From Acinetobacter sp. CS-2 (lineage in GTDB: Bacteria; Pseudomonadota; Gammaproteobacteria; Pseudomonadales; Moraxellaceae): a stretch of 64,000 nt of DNA. Where the stretch lies: contig NZ_CP067019.1 in NCBI RefSeq assembly GCF_016599715.1, positions 496,001 to 560,000 on the forward strand. The letters are read 5' to 3'. Position 1 is the first letter of the stretch. Each line of letters starts with the position of its first letter. This document shows positions 36,958 through 50,429 of this stretch, in pieces. Both the position numbers and the translations under genes were made by a program. The notes beneath the pieces were generated by a model. The model had not been told where the DNA came from. It worked only from the letters and a program-made list of their open reading frames with translations, and made no database searches.

Positions 36958-38300
36958 TACATTCTCACTGGACCGGCACCACCACCTACACGGTTACTGC
37001 GTTTGGCAGCATCATTTGAGGTATCGGAAGCATCTGCAATTACGACTTTGTCACCTTGTTTCAAGCCTTTAATCACTTGAGCAGTGACACGGTTGTTCAG
37101 GCCGACCAAGACAGGTTGCGGTTTTGCAGTACCGTCAGCCTGCACTACACGGACCATCGAAATGGAGGCCTTGCCTTGTTCAATCAGTGATTTTTCTTTC
37201 GCAGACAGTTGCAAGCGTTTAGGGCGGTCAGTTTTAATTTGATCATGATCAGTCTGATTTTGTTGTTTTACCTGGTCTGCATTACGATCAGCACGTTTAC
37301 CTTGCGGGCGATTTGAACTTTGCAAGGCTGCTGCTGGTACAGTCAATACATTTTTTGCTTCAGCCAGGACTATATACACTTGCGCAGTCATATCAATACG
37401 TAGTTTGCCATCTTCATTGGGTACATCAAACAGGGCGTTGTAATACACAGCCGTGTTTGAAGACGAAGTGGATGAGTTATTGCTTTCTGTATTGATAGAG
37501 TTCGGTGCCGGTTCTACCTGGCGTAGTTTGGCATAATGTTTTTTATCGCTATTGCCCAAGGTGGTGAAATATACGGTTTGACCTTCTTCAACTTTCATCA
37601 CATCAGCTTCAGAAATTTCAGCTTTAATCGTCATGTTGTCGAGCTTGGCCAGTTTGACAATGGTCGGTGCGCTTTGATTGGCGTTAACGGTCTGACCTTC
37701 TTCAGTCACAATTGCCACGATGGTGCCATCCATAGGCGCAACAATCCGGGTATAGCCCAAATCTTCTTTGGCTGTTGCCAGGGTTAAGCGTGACTGTTCA
37801 ATCTGTGCATTAATGGCCAAAATTTCCGCTTGGGCAGTTTTATAGCTGGCCAATGCAGCCTCAAGTTCTGCACGAGAAGTTGCATCTTGCGCATACATGG
37901 CTTGCTGGCGTTGATATTCAGCTTGGACTTTAGCCAAGTTTGCCTGTTTGACTGCCAGTTGAGCCTGCTGGTTTTTAATGCTTGCTTCAGCCGTTTTCAG
38001 GTCATTTTCCTGACGAATCGAATCAATTTGCGCAATCAGCTGACCCTGTTTCACCTGGTCACCCAATTGCACATACATTTTTTTCACCTGACCTGAAACC
38101 TGCGCCCCGACGCTGACCATTTTGGTGGCTTCAAGTACACCGGTTGCAAGTACAGAGTCTTCAATATCGCCACGAGTGACTTCACTGCTAATGTATTGCG
38201 GCGCTTGTTCTTTTGGTTTTAAAAAGAACCAGGCGGTGACCGCAATAACAAGAATACTGACTATGGCGACAACTATTTTAGACGGTTTTATTTTTGGCAT
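36957..38300 (-). CDS. macA: MacA-type periplasmic adaptor (membrane fusion protein)
   Basis: A 447-residue adaptor. The signal anchor is at about 10-28 (IVVAIVSILVIAVTAWFFL). A lipoyl half-motif (VSVGAQVSGQVKKMYVQLGDQVKQGQLIAQI) follows, then a long coiled-coil hairpin (KTAEASIKNQQAQLAVKQANLAKVQAEYQRQQ), the second lipoyl half (APMDGTIVAIVTEEGQTVNANQ), a beta-barrel and a membrane-proximal domain. It has a Gln/Lys/Arg-rich insertion near 345-365 and a Gly/Arg-rich C-terminus. First gene of macA-macB-tolC; a Fur-like motif lies about 80 bp upstream. Confidence 0.94.
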   Translation of the reverse strand: MPKIKPSKIVVAIVSILVIAVTAWFFLKPKEQAPQYISSEVTRGDIEDSVLATGVLEATKMVSVGAQVSGQVKKMYVQLGDQVKQGQLIAQIDSIRQENDLKTAEASIKNQQAQLAVKQANLAKVQAEYQRQQAMYAQDATSRAELEAALASYKTAQAEILAINAQIEQSRLTLATAKEDLGYTRIVAPMDGTIVAIVTEEGQTVNANQSAPTIVKLAKLDNMTIKAEISEADVMKVEEGQTVYFTTLGNSDKKHYAKLRQVEPAPNSINTESNNSSTSSSNTAVYYNALFDVPNEDGKLRIDMTAQVYIVLAEAKNVLTVPAAALQSSNRPQGKRADRNADQVKQQNQTDHDQIKTDRPKRLQLSAKEKSLIEQGKASISMVRVVQADGTAKPQPVLVGLNNRVTAQVIKGLKQGDKVVIADASDTSNDAAKRSNRVGGGAGPVRM

Positions 38301-38881
38301 AGTGAGCTGATAAATGAGGAAAATTGCAGCAATTATAAAAGCTAAATAAGGATAAAACGTGAACTTTTTAAAAACAAATGAGAATTATTTTCTTTTTGAA
38401 GTTCTCTTGAAAATTTACTAAACAGAGAGTTGATTCCTTTTTAACAAAACTTTTAGCATGAATGAATAGAGCAGAGAAATTTTATTAAATTTCGATTCCA
38501 TCAATTTTCTAAAAGATGGTTTTCAGCCTGATGCTTGAGTTTTTCAAAACGCTACTGAGAAAGTGGAATGTCGTTCACTGAATCCGTGGTATCAAGATGC
38601 ATTGGATTTTAGTCGAATGATAATGGATTTATTTAATGATTTTTATTTAAATAGCTTTTTCGTGCTGGAGATGTTGATTTCTTTTTTACCTTCCTCCCTC
38701 CTGAGTTTCCAACTGGTAGACATAATTTAAAAAATCTTTGTTTTATCTCTAGATTTAAATAAAAAAAGTTTGTAGTATTAAATCCATAAAATAATTATGG
38801 GTTTAATAATAAGAGCATTAATCCCCATAATTATGCGAAAAAGATCATAACTTTAATATTAAAATTTGTAAGAGGTAAGTG
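38301..38881. other. 581-bp gap with no intact gene
   Basis: AT-rich. It contains the macA promoter region with a Fur-box-like TGAGAATTATTTTCT (38379-38393, 12 of 15 against the consensus). A short open stretch near 38536-38731 encodes VECRSLNPWYQDALDFSRMIMDLFNDFYL..., which has no start or ribosome site and looks like the remnant of a gene. No RNA gene recognised. Confidence 0.5.
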
Positions 38882-39331
38882 ATGGAATGGAATCAAACCT
38901 ATAATATTGGGATTGATGTGATTGATAATCAGCATCGTCAGATCTTGGATTATATTAATGCTTTGGAGCAGGTGAAAAACACGGGGCAGCGCGACAAAAT
39001 TAAAGAGGTTTTGGAGGATTTAATTGACTACACCCAGTCGCATTTTAGCTTTGAAGAAAATTTGCTGGAACAAGTCAGTTATCAATACTTACCATCACAT
39101 CGTGGTATCCATGACTTATTTGTAAAACGTCTGAATGATTACCGCCTGAAATTTGAAAAAGGTGAATCGATTGAAAAAGACTTGTATCGTCTGCTGTCCA
39201 AGTGGCTGATCAACCATATTCAGCATGATGATCAGGACTATGTCGATGCAGTGCGAGACAATATGTTGAGCTATCTACGTAAACAAGAAGAGAAAAAAGG
39301 CAAAAGCTGGTTTTCACGTTTCTTTAGTTAG
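38882..39331 (+). CDS. Bacteriohemerythrin
   Basis: A 149-residue four-helix-bundle protein that binds O2 at a non-haem di-iron site. Ligands fit the family pattern: MEWNQTYNIGIDVIDNQHRQILDYIN (His near 18), SHFSFEENLL (His and Glu near 55 and 59), HRGIHDLF (His pair near 73-77), and HIQHDDQDY (His and Asp near 112-117). Likely an oxygen store or sensor partner in the cytoplasm. The frame begins one codon earlier at GTG; ATG 38882 with AGAGG upstream is preferred. Its stop overlaps that of convergent holA by 4 bp. Confidence 0.92.
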   Translation: MEWNQTYNIGIDVIDNQHRQILDYINALEQVKNTGQRDKIKEVLEDLIDYTQSHFSFEENLLEQVSYQYLPSHRGIHDLFVKRLNDYRLKFEKGESIEKDLYRLLSKWLINHIQHDDQDYVDAVRDNMLSYLRKQEEKKGKSWFSRFFS

Positions 39332-40326
39332 GCACTTGGCGATAAAAATAAGGTTTGACCACACATACTGCTAATTGCTTGCAGAACCAGATGTTCGGGG
39401 GGTTCTTTGCCTAAACCTTTTATTGAAGCATCAATGCGTAACAACAGGGATGGCCAAGTCAGGAAACAGTTCGGATTGAGCCGTCTTAGAGCTTGTTGAT
39501 ATTGGCTAACTTTATTTTTCCAGATGCCCAACTGTAAGGCATTGTGTGGCTGTTCAAAAAGTTGCATCAGTAAACGCATTTCTTTGCTGATGCTCCACAA
39601 GATCAGGCTCATCGGTTCACCCGAGGCAATTAAATACTGGAAAATTTTAATTGCCTGAGCCAGATTGCCTGCAAGCAGGGCATCATTTAAATCATAAGTG
39701 GTGTAGCGCGACTGATCTTGTAGACATGAATACAAATGCTCAATCTGGATGATCTCCACATCGGCAAAAGTATCGCTGACGCGCATGAGGCTGTTTTTTG
39801 CAGCCAGCAGATTGTGCTCGTGGTGCTGTTCCAGCCAGGCCCAGGCATCAGGGGCCAGTTTAATGCCCAGCTTTTCGGCCTCAATACTTAAAATCCGTTG
39901 CCGGTCTTGCGGATAATTGGCCGCAAGTGCCACTGTCACGCCATTGGCATCCACCACCTGAAAAAAACTGGATTTTAGGCTGCTGCTGTCCTGTTTCGGC
40001 ATTACCACCAATAGCAGGTTTTGTTCATTATGCTGGATATAGCTTTTCAGCTGCTTGATGCCATTGGCATCGGGCTTGATATTGCCATGTACTTCAACAG
40101 CCAGTTGTGTGGAAAACAAGGACAGGCTGTTTAAAGCATTAAAGACATTTTTCCAGTCACTGACATTGCCAATATCATAACGCTGACGTTCAATTTCCTG
40201 TTTTTGCCAACTCTGCCGGAAAGCATCAAGTAAATTTTGTTCGAGCAGAGGTTCCTGACCATACATAATCCAGGCACCGCGAGCTTCATCAACACGTTTG
40301 AGTGCTTGGGGATAGTCAAGTTTCAT
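39328..40326 (-). CDS. holA: DNA polymerase III subunit delta
   Basis: The clamp-loader wrench that opens the beta ring. The 332-residue protein begins MKLDYPQALKRVDEARGAWIMYGQEPLLEQ and has the HolA landmarks SLSLFSTQLAVEV near 70 and LIASGEPMSLILWSISKEMRLLMQL near 240. The three-domain delta fold of usual length is clear. It is 17 bp downstream of lptE on the same strand; lptE-holA adjacency after leuS is conserved in gammaproteobacteria. Confidence 0.94.
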   Translation of the reverse strand: MKLDYPQALKRVDEARGAWIMYGQEPLLEQNLLDAFRQSWQKQEIERQRYDIGNVSDWKNVFNALNSLSLFSTQLAVEVHGNIKPDANGIKQLKSYIQHNEQNLLLVVMPKQDSSSLKSSFFQVVDANGVTVALAANYPQDRQRILSIEAEKLGIKLAPDAWAWLEQHHEHNLLAAKNSLMRVSDTFADVEIIQIEHLYSCLQDQSRYTTYDLNDALLAGNLAQAIKIFQYLIASGEPMSLILWSISKEMRLLMQLFEQPHNALQLGIWKNKVSQYQQALRRLNPNCFLTWPSLLLRIDASIKGLGKEPPEHLVLQAISSMCGQTLFLSPSA

Positions 40327-40343
40327 AGCGTTATTTTCTATAT

Positions 40344-40880
40344 TTAAGGTTGGGTCGTAGAAACCGCTGGTTTGGTCACGACTTTGGGTAAACGATTGGA
40401 TGAAATCTGACGCACAATTTGCTGTGCCACATCATCAACAATCACCTGATTGAGGTACTTCTGTTCCTGATCATCCGTGTTTACCGTAGCCACATCATAT
40501 TGATAGCTGCGTGAAGCTATGATGGCACGCGGTTCAGTAACCGGATTACCTTGTGCATCTTCAATACGGAAAGTCACGGTTAAGCGCAATAGGGTTTCCA
40601 CCAGTTTGCCATTCAATTCATGACGCTGTGGGGTGTAATCCAGTACACGCAACACATAAGCATCGGGACTATTGCTCAGCTGAATACCTGTTGCACCCAA
40701 ATAAATTGCAAGTTTTTCATGCAATTGTCCTGCATTATCCGGCAATGCCAATTTCATTTTAGAATAAGCCACAGGAGCAGTTGTCGGGTTGGTCCCTTTT
40801 AAATGAAAGCCACAGCCCACTAAGCCTGCACTTAGACCACAAGTTAAAACAATTGCTGCTAAACGTTTGCCCAAATGCAT
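40344..40880 (-). CDS. lptE: LPS-assembly lipoprotein LptE
   Basis: The plug lipoprotein that sits inside LptD and guides LPS/LOS to the outer leaflet. The 178-residue protein has a signal peptide with lipobox LVGC (Cys about 22), then GFHLKGTNPTTAPVAYSKMKLALPD and ATGIQLSNSPDAYVLRVLDYTPQRHEL, typical of RlpB/LptE. The frame is open 54 codons upstream through a repeat, but ATG 40880 is preceded by GAGGA and begins the signal peptide. Between leuS and holA as usual. Confidence 0.93.
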   Translation of the reverse strand: MHLGKRLAAIVLTCGLSAGLVGCGFHLKGTNPTTAPVAYSKMKLALPDNAGQLHEKLAIYLGATGIQLSNSPDAYVLRVLDYTPQRHELNGKLVETLLRLTVTFRIEDAQGNPVTEPRAIIASRSYQYDVATVNTDDQEQKYLNQVIVDDVAQQIVRQISSNRLPKVVTKPAVSTTQP

Positions 40881-40989
40881 CTGTTGTCCTCTGTATTGTT
40901 CTTCAAAGCAAAAAAGGAAGATCGAAAAATATGTAGTGATTGTATGTGCAAAGCCCGTTGATTGACAACGGGCTTTGTTTGGGAATTGT

Positions 40990-41062
40990 GAAATCTCCCC
41001 TAACCCCTCTTTGATAAAGAGGGGAAAGCCTCCCTTTTTCAAAGGGAGGTTTGGAGGGATTC
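40990..41062. repeat. CT/GA-rich intergenic repeat between leuS and lptE
   Basis: CCCCTCTTT-gat-AAAGAGGGG is followed by CCTCCCTTT-ttc-AAAGGGAGG, two perfect inverted repeats, in the leuS-lptE gap. Organisation is the same as at 15946-16028. They may also act as partial terminators. Confidence 0.6.
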
Positions 41063-44319
<3,257 letters not shown>

Positions 44320-44643
44320 TTATTGGACTTTAGGTGTTGCAGGAATGCTGCCTTCTGGAATTACAGGAATTGTAGGATTAACTGGCTTATTTTCTTGAAC
44401 AGTATTCTTGGCCTCTTTCGAAGCATTATTTTCTTGAGTCGCAGGACTAGCAGAATGTGCCATGCCATAAGTCTCCACTTTCCCTTTCTTCTTTGCCGAT
44501 TTTGGTGGTGGGGTGGTGGTGTAGTGCGTAGACCCTTTGGCATCCACCCATTTGTAATATTCTTTAGCAAAACTTGTGGTTGAGCTGAGACTGAAGCTCA
44601 GGCATGCAGCCATGAATGCAATTTTGATGAAAGATGATGCCAT
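44320..44643 (-). CDS. DUF4124-domain secreted protein
   Basis: A 107-residue protein with a signal peptide (MASSFIKIAFMAACLSFSLSSTTSFA, cut near residue 26). It is followed by a DUF4124 domain core EYYKWVDAKGSTHYTTTPPPKSAKKKG and a low-complexity Asn/Pro-rich tail. DUF4124 occurs in many periplasmic proteins of proteobacteria; function unknown. ATG 44643, with AAGGA upstream, is preferred to TTG 44652. Confidence 0.82.
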   Translation of the reverse strand: MASSFIKIAFMAACLSFSLSSTTSFAKEYYKWVDAKGSTHYTTTPPPKSAKKKGKVETYGMAHSASPATQENNASKEAKNTVQENKPVNPTIPVIPEGSIPATPKVQ

Positions 44644-45337
44644 AATAATCAAGTCCTTATTGTCATAATCAGTTGGATAGAGTGTGGGATAAATAGAACT
44701 CCTGATTGCTTCAGTATTTTATATGATCTTGATCGTTTTGCAGAGAAAAAAGATAAACTGCCCCAAAATGCAGATAAATGAATGATTAGGCAATCGTACT
44801 ATTTGATCCTCATTTAATTAGAAAGATACTCCTGATTCGCTACGGTGTTGTGAATCTGAATACAAAAATATATCCAGATACAAAATCAAAGTGTAAGAAA
44901 TACATTTGAATTAATAAAAACATTTTTTAATAAAATAAATATTCATTCCATTTTATTATAATTTTTATATTTATTTTTTATGAAAATATTTTTTAATTAT
45001 TTGAAAAATATAAAAAAGTTGATTTTTTTTGATTGTGGTGTGTACCGCTAAATACAAAACTGATGAATAAAAAATGAATAATTTAAAATTAAGCTATAAA
45101 AAGCTAATTTTTAAACTTGACTTTAATACTCGAAACCACAAAAATGCTGCTTTAGTTTTATATGCCTTAGATCGATCACCCTTCGAATAAGCGCCTTTTA
45201 GCAATGGACTTCTTCTCTAGCCGAGAAGCTGAACAAAGCCAACAAAATATGTTTATCCCAACATGTTTTAGACCTCATATTGCTCAAACAGCGACCAGGT
45301 CAGATTTTTTTCTTATTGCTATGAAAACTATGAAATT
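44644..45337. other. Long AT-rich gap upstream of ilvI, no gene seen
   Basis: Nearly 700 bp without a convincing ORF. 44890-45120 is extremely AT-rich. Nothing in it matches a tRNA or a riboswitch I can recognise. It could hold a small RNA or distant promoters for ilvI. Confidence 0.4.
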
Positions 45338-45360
45338 TGTGTGCTATAACAGAGCACACA
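45338..45360 (+). promoter_or_regulatory. ilvI leader hairpin 1 overlapping an extended -10
   Basis: TGTGTGCT and AGCACACA pair perfectly around ATAACAG. TGCTATAAC inside it reads as an extended -10 element, so this may be the promoter itself or an operator over it. Confidence 0.45.
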
Positions 45361-45377
45361 GTGAATGAATGAATCAC

Positions 45378-45398
45378 CACAAATGCCCTCCATTTGTG
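45378..45398 (+). promoter_or_regulatory. ilvI leader hairpin 2
   Basis: CACAAATG-ccctc-CATTTGTG, a perfect 8-bp stem, ends 27 bp before the TTG start. No T tract follows, so it is not a simple terminator; a leader control structure or protein site is possible. Confidence 0.45.
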
Positions 45399-45425
45399 CG
45401 TGAAAAAAGATTAGGGTGAATCACG

Positions 45426-47153
45426 TTGGAACTTTTATCTGGTGGTGAAATGCTTGTTCGCGCATTGGCGGACGAAGGCGTTGAACATGTTTTTGGATAT
45501 CCAGGCGGCGCAGTACTGCATATTTACGATGCGCTCTTTCAACAAGACAAAATTAATCATTACCTTGTACGTCATGAACAGGCTGCCGGTCATATGGCCG
45601 ATGCTTATTCGCGTGTAACAGGTAAAACTGGTGTGGTGCTTGTCACGTCAGGTCCAGGCGCAACCAATACCGTAACGCCAATTGCAACGGCTTATATGGA
45701 CTCAATCCCAATGGTGATTTTGTCTGGTCAGGTTGCAAGCCATCTTATCGGTGAGGATGCGTTCCAGGAAACCGATATGGTCGGTATTTCTCGTCCAATC
45801 GTAAAACACAGTTTCCAAGTGCGTCATGCCAGCGAAATTCCTGCGATTATTAAAAAAGCATTCTATATTGCTTCTTCAGGCCGTCCGGGTCCTGTGGTTG
45901 TCGATATTCCTAAAGATGCCACTAATCCTGCAGAAAAATTTGCCTACGAATATCCTGAAAAAGTGAAGATGCGTTCGTATCAGCCACCACATCGTGGTCA
46001 TTCAGGCCAGATCCGTAAAGCAATTGACGAATTGATCAGTGCTAAACGTCCAGTGATTTACACTGGCGGTGGTGTGGTACAGGGTAATGCCTCAGCATTA
46101 TTGACTGAATTGGCTCATTTATTGGGCTATCCGGTAACCAATACTTTGATGGGCTTGGGTGCATTCCCGGGCAATGACCCTCAATTTATCGGTATGTTGG
46201 GTATGCATGGTACTTATGAAGCTAACATGACCATGCACAATGCAGACTTGATCCTGTGTGTAGGTGCACGTTTTGATGACCGCGTGACCAATAATCCGGC
46301 AAAATTCTGTCCAAATGCCAAAGTGATTCATATTGATATTGATCCGGCAACCATTTCTAAAACCATCATGGCGCACATTCCAATTGTGGGTGCGGTAGAG
46401 CCGGTACTTCAAGAGATGCTGGTACAGTTGAAACAAATGAATGTTTCAAAACCGAACCCTGAAGATATTGCAGCATGGTGGAAGCAAATTGATGAGTGGC
46501 GTGCAGCACACGGCTTAAAAGTTGTAGCCCCAACTGATGGCACGATGAAGCCACAACAAGTCGTTGCCGCTTTAGATAAAATCACCAATAGCCAGGCCAT
46601 TATTACTTCTGACGTGGGTCAGCATCAGATGTTTGGTGCGTTGTATTATAAATACACGCGTCCACGTCAATGGATTAACTCAGGTGGTTTGGGAACCATG
46701 GGGGTAGGCCTGCCTTATGCCATGGCTGCGAAATTGGCATTTCCGGACCAGCAAGTGGTATGTATTACCGGTGAAGCATCGATTCAGATGTGTATCCAGG
46801 AATTATCAACATGTAAGCAATATGGCCTAAATGTGAAAATTCTTTGCCTCAACAACCGTGCCTTGGGTATGGTGAAACAGTGGCAGGATATGAACTACGA
46901 AGGTCGCCATTCAAGCTCTTATGTTGAATCATTGCCTGACTTTGCCAAGTTGATGGAAGCTTATGGTCACGTGGGCATCCAGATTAATCATGCTGATGAA
47001 CTTGAATCCAAGCTTGAAGAAGCCATGGCCATCAACGATAAATGCGTATTTATTAACGTTATGGTTGACCGTAGCGAGCATGTATATCCAATGCTGGTTG
47101 CGGGTCAGTCGATGCAAGATATGTGGTTAGGAAAAGGGGAGCGCACTCAATGA
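45426..47153 (+). CDS. ilvI: Acetolactate synthase, large (catalytic) subunit
   Basis: First common step of valine, leucine and isoleucine synthesis (TPP- and FAD-dependent). The 575-residue protein starts [28 protein letters not shown], matching the IlvI N-terminus only if the TTG at 45426 is used; AGGGTGA lies nine bases before it. Glu51 in RHEQAAGH is the catalytic TPP activator. The metal/TPP motif reads TGEASIQM...LNN, so Asp is Glu and the second Gly is Ala relative to GDGS. Its TGA overlaps the ilvH ATG by 4 bases. Confidence 0.95.
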   Translation: MELLSGGEMLVRALADEGVEHVFGYPGGAVLHIYDALFQQDKINHYLVRHEQAAGHMADAYSRVTGKTGVVLVTSGPGATNTVTPIATAYMDSIPMVILSGQVASHLIGEDAFQETDMVGISRPIVKHSFQVRHASEIPAIIKKAFYIASSGRPGPVVVDIPKDATNPAEKFAYEYPEKVKMRSYQPPHRGHSGQIRKAIDELISAKRPVIYTGGGVVQGNASALLTELAHLLGYPVTNTLMGLGAFPGNDPQFIGMLGMHGTYEANMTMHNADLILCVGARFDDRVTNNPAKFCPNAKVIHIDIDPATISKTIMAHIPIVGAVEPVLQEMLVQLKQMNVSKPNPEDIAAWWKQIDEWRAAHGLKVVAPTDGTMKPQQVVAALDKITNSQAIITSDVGQHQMFGALYYKYTRPRQWINSGGLGTMGVGLPYAMAAKLAFPDQQVVCITGEASIQMCIQELSTCKQYGLNVKILCLNNRALGMVKQWQDMNYEGRHSSSYVESLPDFAKLMEAYGHVGIQINHADELESKLEEAMAINDKCVFINVMVDRSEHVYPMLVAGQSMQDMWLGKGERTQ

Positions 47154-47641
47154 GACATATCATCTCTGTTCTCGTAGAAAACGAAGCGGGTGCACTTTCA
47201 CGTCTGGTGGGATTGTTCTCTCAACGTGGTTATAACATTGAGACTTTGAACGTTGCACCAACCGAAGACCCAACCATGTCACGTTTGACGCTGACCACGT
47301 ATGGTGATGATCATAAAATTGAACAAATCACCAAACAGCTGAATAAACTGGTTGAAGTGGTTAAAGTGGTTGATTTGTCTGAGGGTGCGCATATCGAGCG
47401 CGAACTGATGCTGATTAAAGTGAAATCACTTGGATCGGCACGTGCAGAAATCAAGCGTACTGCTGACATTTTCCGCGCACAAATTGTGGATGTGACCCCG
47501 ACGACTTATACCATTCAAATTGCCGGTACAACTGAAAAGCTTGACGGTTTCATTGATGCACTTGCAGAAAATACCATTCTTGAAGTGGTGCGTTCAGGTG
47601 TATCGGGCATCGCACGTGGCGAAAAAGTTTTAACAGTCTAA
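47150..47641 (+). CDS. ilvH: Acetolactate synthase, small (regulatory) subunit
   Basis: A 163-residue regulatory partner of IlvI conferring valine feedback. The N-terminal ACT domain ([41 protein letters not shown]) binds valine; the C-terminal domain (ERELMLIKV...) is the family type. ATG 47150 overlaps the ilvI stop (ATGA), and GGGGAG precedes it, so translation is coupled. Confidence 0.96.
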   Translation: MRHIISVLVENEAGALSRLVGLFSQRGYNIETLNVAPTEDPTMSRLTLTTYGDDHKIEQITKQLNKLVEVVKVVDLSEGAHIERELMLIKVKSLGSARAEIKRTADIFRAQIVDVTPTTYTIQIAGTTEKLDGFIDALAENTILEVVRSGVSGIARGEKVLTV

Positions 47642-47680
47642 TTTTTTAACACATTCTACTCATCGTGGAGATGAGGATCC

Positions 47681-47712
47681 AGGTCAATGAATACCAATAA
47701 CATCATTGACCT
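47681..47712 (+). promoter_or_regulatory. Hairpin between ilvH and ilvC
   Basis: AGGTCAATGA and TCATTGACCT pair perfectly over 10 bp with a 12-base loop, 38 bp before the ilvC ATG. It could be a processing or stability element, or the operator of a separate ilvC promoter. Confidence 0.45.
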
Positions 47713-47738
47713 AGATAAAAGAAAACATAAGCATTTAA

Positions 47739-48767
<1,029 letters not shown>

Positions 48768-48785
48768 TTTTTTAGTTTAATCTTT

Positions 48786-48816
48786 AAAAAACCCTTGTTG
48801 ATACAAGGGTTTTTTA
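48786..48816 (+). terminator. Rho-independent terminator of the ilv operon
   Basis: AACCCTTGT and ACAAGGGTT pair perfectly and run into TTTTT. Confidence 0.88.
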
Positions 48817-48955
48817 TTGTCTAAAGTATTTTTAGTTTTTTGATGAAGATCAGTCTATTAATAATTCGCAACAAAACACAGCGGCTGAGGATAGATCAAA
48901 TGTAATTTTAATTGTGATAGAGTAGACATAATTTATTGTTAAGTGTGGCTGAGTA

Positions 48956-49783
48956 ATGAAAACTCAAATCCTGCTATGTCTTACCACTTTATCTTTTGCA
49001 TGTTTAAGTTTTGCAGAAACAGTGCCTGTAACCAGGATTGATCACCTCAAATCTTTTACAAATGTTCGAGTCTCTATGCAGCGAATGTTGCGTTCAGATG
49101 ATGGACGCTATTTTCTTGATTTATATGCAGGGATCTGGAATCCACACGGCAAATTCCATGATTTGAACGAGAAAAAAACGATTGCTTTTAAAGGCTTGCA
49201 AAAAGGAGATCAGCTTAATCTTAAATCGGTAAGTGTAGAGGGGGAGGCAACAGCATCTGAACAATATCAGTTAAATGGAAATTTAAATGCCAATACAGGA
49301 CAGATGTCATCAGTTTTGATCACAGCAAAGAATAATGAAAGTATTCCAATTCAATTTGGGCCTGCATTTACAGCAGTAGAAAAGCCACTGTTCATATTTA
49401 AATTTTATGGTCTTGAAAATCCCCAACAGCCTTATGGACGAGCCTTAAAACAAGTGGATGTATGGAATAAAACGACCAATACAGTCGTTCAAAGTTTGTC
49501 AGGGTTTACTGCTTATCCCAAGAGTATTGGTTATATGGATATTAATCTTGATGGCTATTATGACATCGTGCTTTCAGATACTTCCAATGAACGAAAAATT
49601 GAAGATAAGCGCTTTATCTACTGGATGTATAACCCTAAAACCCATCAATTTCAACGCTCCCCCCAATTAGAAAATATTACTGGATTTCCAGCTATTCAGG
49701 GAGAAAAACAACAAATTGATTTCGGTTATGGGCAGGTCTATCAAGTAAAAGATGGCTTATTAAATCGGGTAGAAAATAATTGA
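48956..49783 (+). CDS. Secreted protein, XAC2610-like
   Basis: A 275-residue protein with a cleavable signal peptide (MKTQILLCLTTLSFACLSFA). The C-terminal half carries SIGYMDINLDGYYDIVLSDTSNERKI near 205, an Asp/Gly calcium-loop-like motif, then FIYWMYNPKTHQFQRSPQLENITG, the pattern of XAC2610/VCBS-type proteins. Probably periplasmic or outer-membrane-associated; role unknown. The upstream gap has no other gene and no operon partner. Confidence 0.72.
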   Translation: MKTQILLCLTTLSFACLSFAETVPVTRIDHLKSFTNVRVSMQRMLRSDDGRYFLDLYAGIWNPHGKFHDLNEKKTIAFKGLQKGDQLNLKSVSVEGEATASEQYQLNGNLNANTGQMSSVLITAKNNESIPIQFGPAFTAVEKPLFIFKFYGLENPQQPYGRALKQVDVWNKTTNTVVQSLSGFTAYPKSIGYMDINLDGYYDIVLSDTSNERKIEDKRFIYWMYNPKTHQFQRSPQLENITGFPAIQGEKQQIDFGYGQVYQVKDGLLNRVENN

Positions 49784-50429
49784 AAAATATTTTATAAAAT
49801 ATTTTTTTAAAAAATATAAATAAAAAAATGAGTTTGCATTAATTATTATTAAAAGAAAAATATTTAATTGGATGAATGTTTATCTTATAAATTCCTTAAA
49901 TATTCATATGAATAATATTTTTTACTAAATGGTTATATGTTAAATTTTTATAACCATAAAATATTACATGTTGTATTAAATAAAGTAAGATACATTACGG
50001 TTGAGAAAACATTGGTATTAAATAAAAACAAGACTAAAAATAATTTTTTCGCCTTCTCTTTTTTATAAAAATAATTTATATAATTTTTATTTCTGTTTAA
50101 ATGGTTATTTTCTAAATGAATTTATTTTTTGATGGAATTTTGAATTAGATCTATTGTGCCTAAAGAACAGTATTAATGTTTGAAAAAGAAAGTAAAATTA
50201 TCGATAAAATCATGCATATTCCTGCATAAACCTACCACCTATTCCTATTCGTTCCCTACCACTCATTCCTATTCCAAGTCGGCCACTTAGGGTTTATTCA
50301 GTAATAGAATTACAAGAAGAATGAACCTCATAAAAAGTATTCAAATGCCAATATTGCACAACAGCGCTACTTATATCATTTAGCGATGAACTGATTTACG
50401 ATTACGTTCGATGATCGATTAAAAAATTG
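49784..50429. other. Very AT-rich gap left of the IS1 element
   Basis: No convincing ORF. Near its right end two 20-bp direct repeats (CCTACCACCTATTCCTATTC at 50231-50250 and CCTACCACTCATTCCTATTC at 50255-50274, two mismatches) are followed by CCAAGTCGGCCACTT. Repeats of this form recall the multiple terminal repeats of IS21-family elements, so a lost element may have left one end here. Confidence 0.4.

Noticed and set aside
40881..41042. 54-codon N-terminal extension of LptE
   Set aside because: It reads through a dispersed repeat, lacks a ribosome site, and would bury the lipoprotein signal peptide.
45321..45368. 15-codon ORF (MKTMKFVCYNRAHSE) in the ilvI leader as an attenuation leader peptide
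   Set aside because: It has one Val and no Ile or Leu run, and no terminator/antiterminator with a T tract follows.
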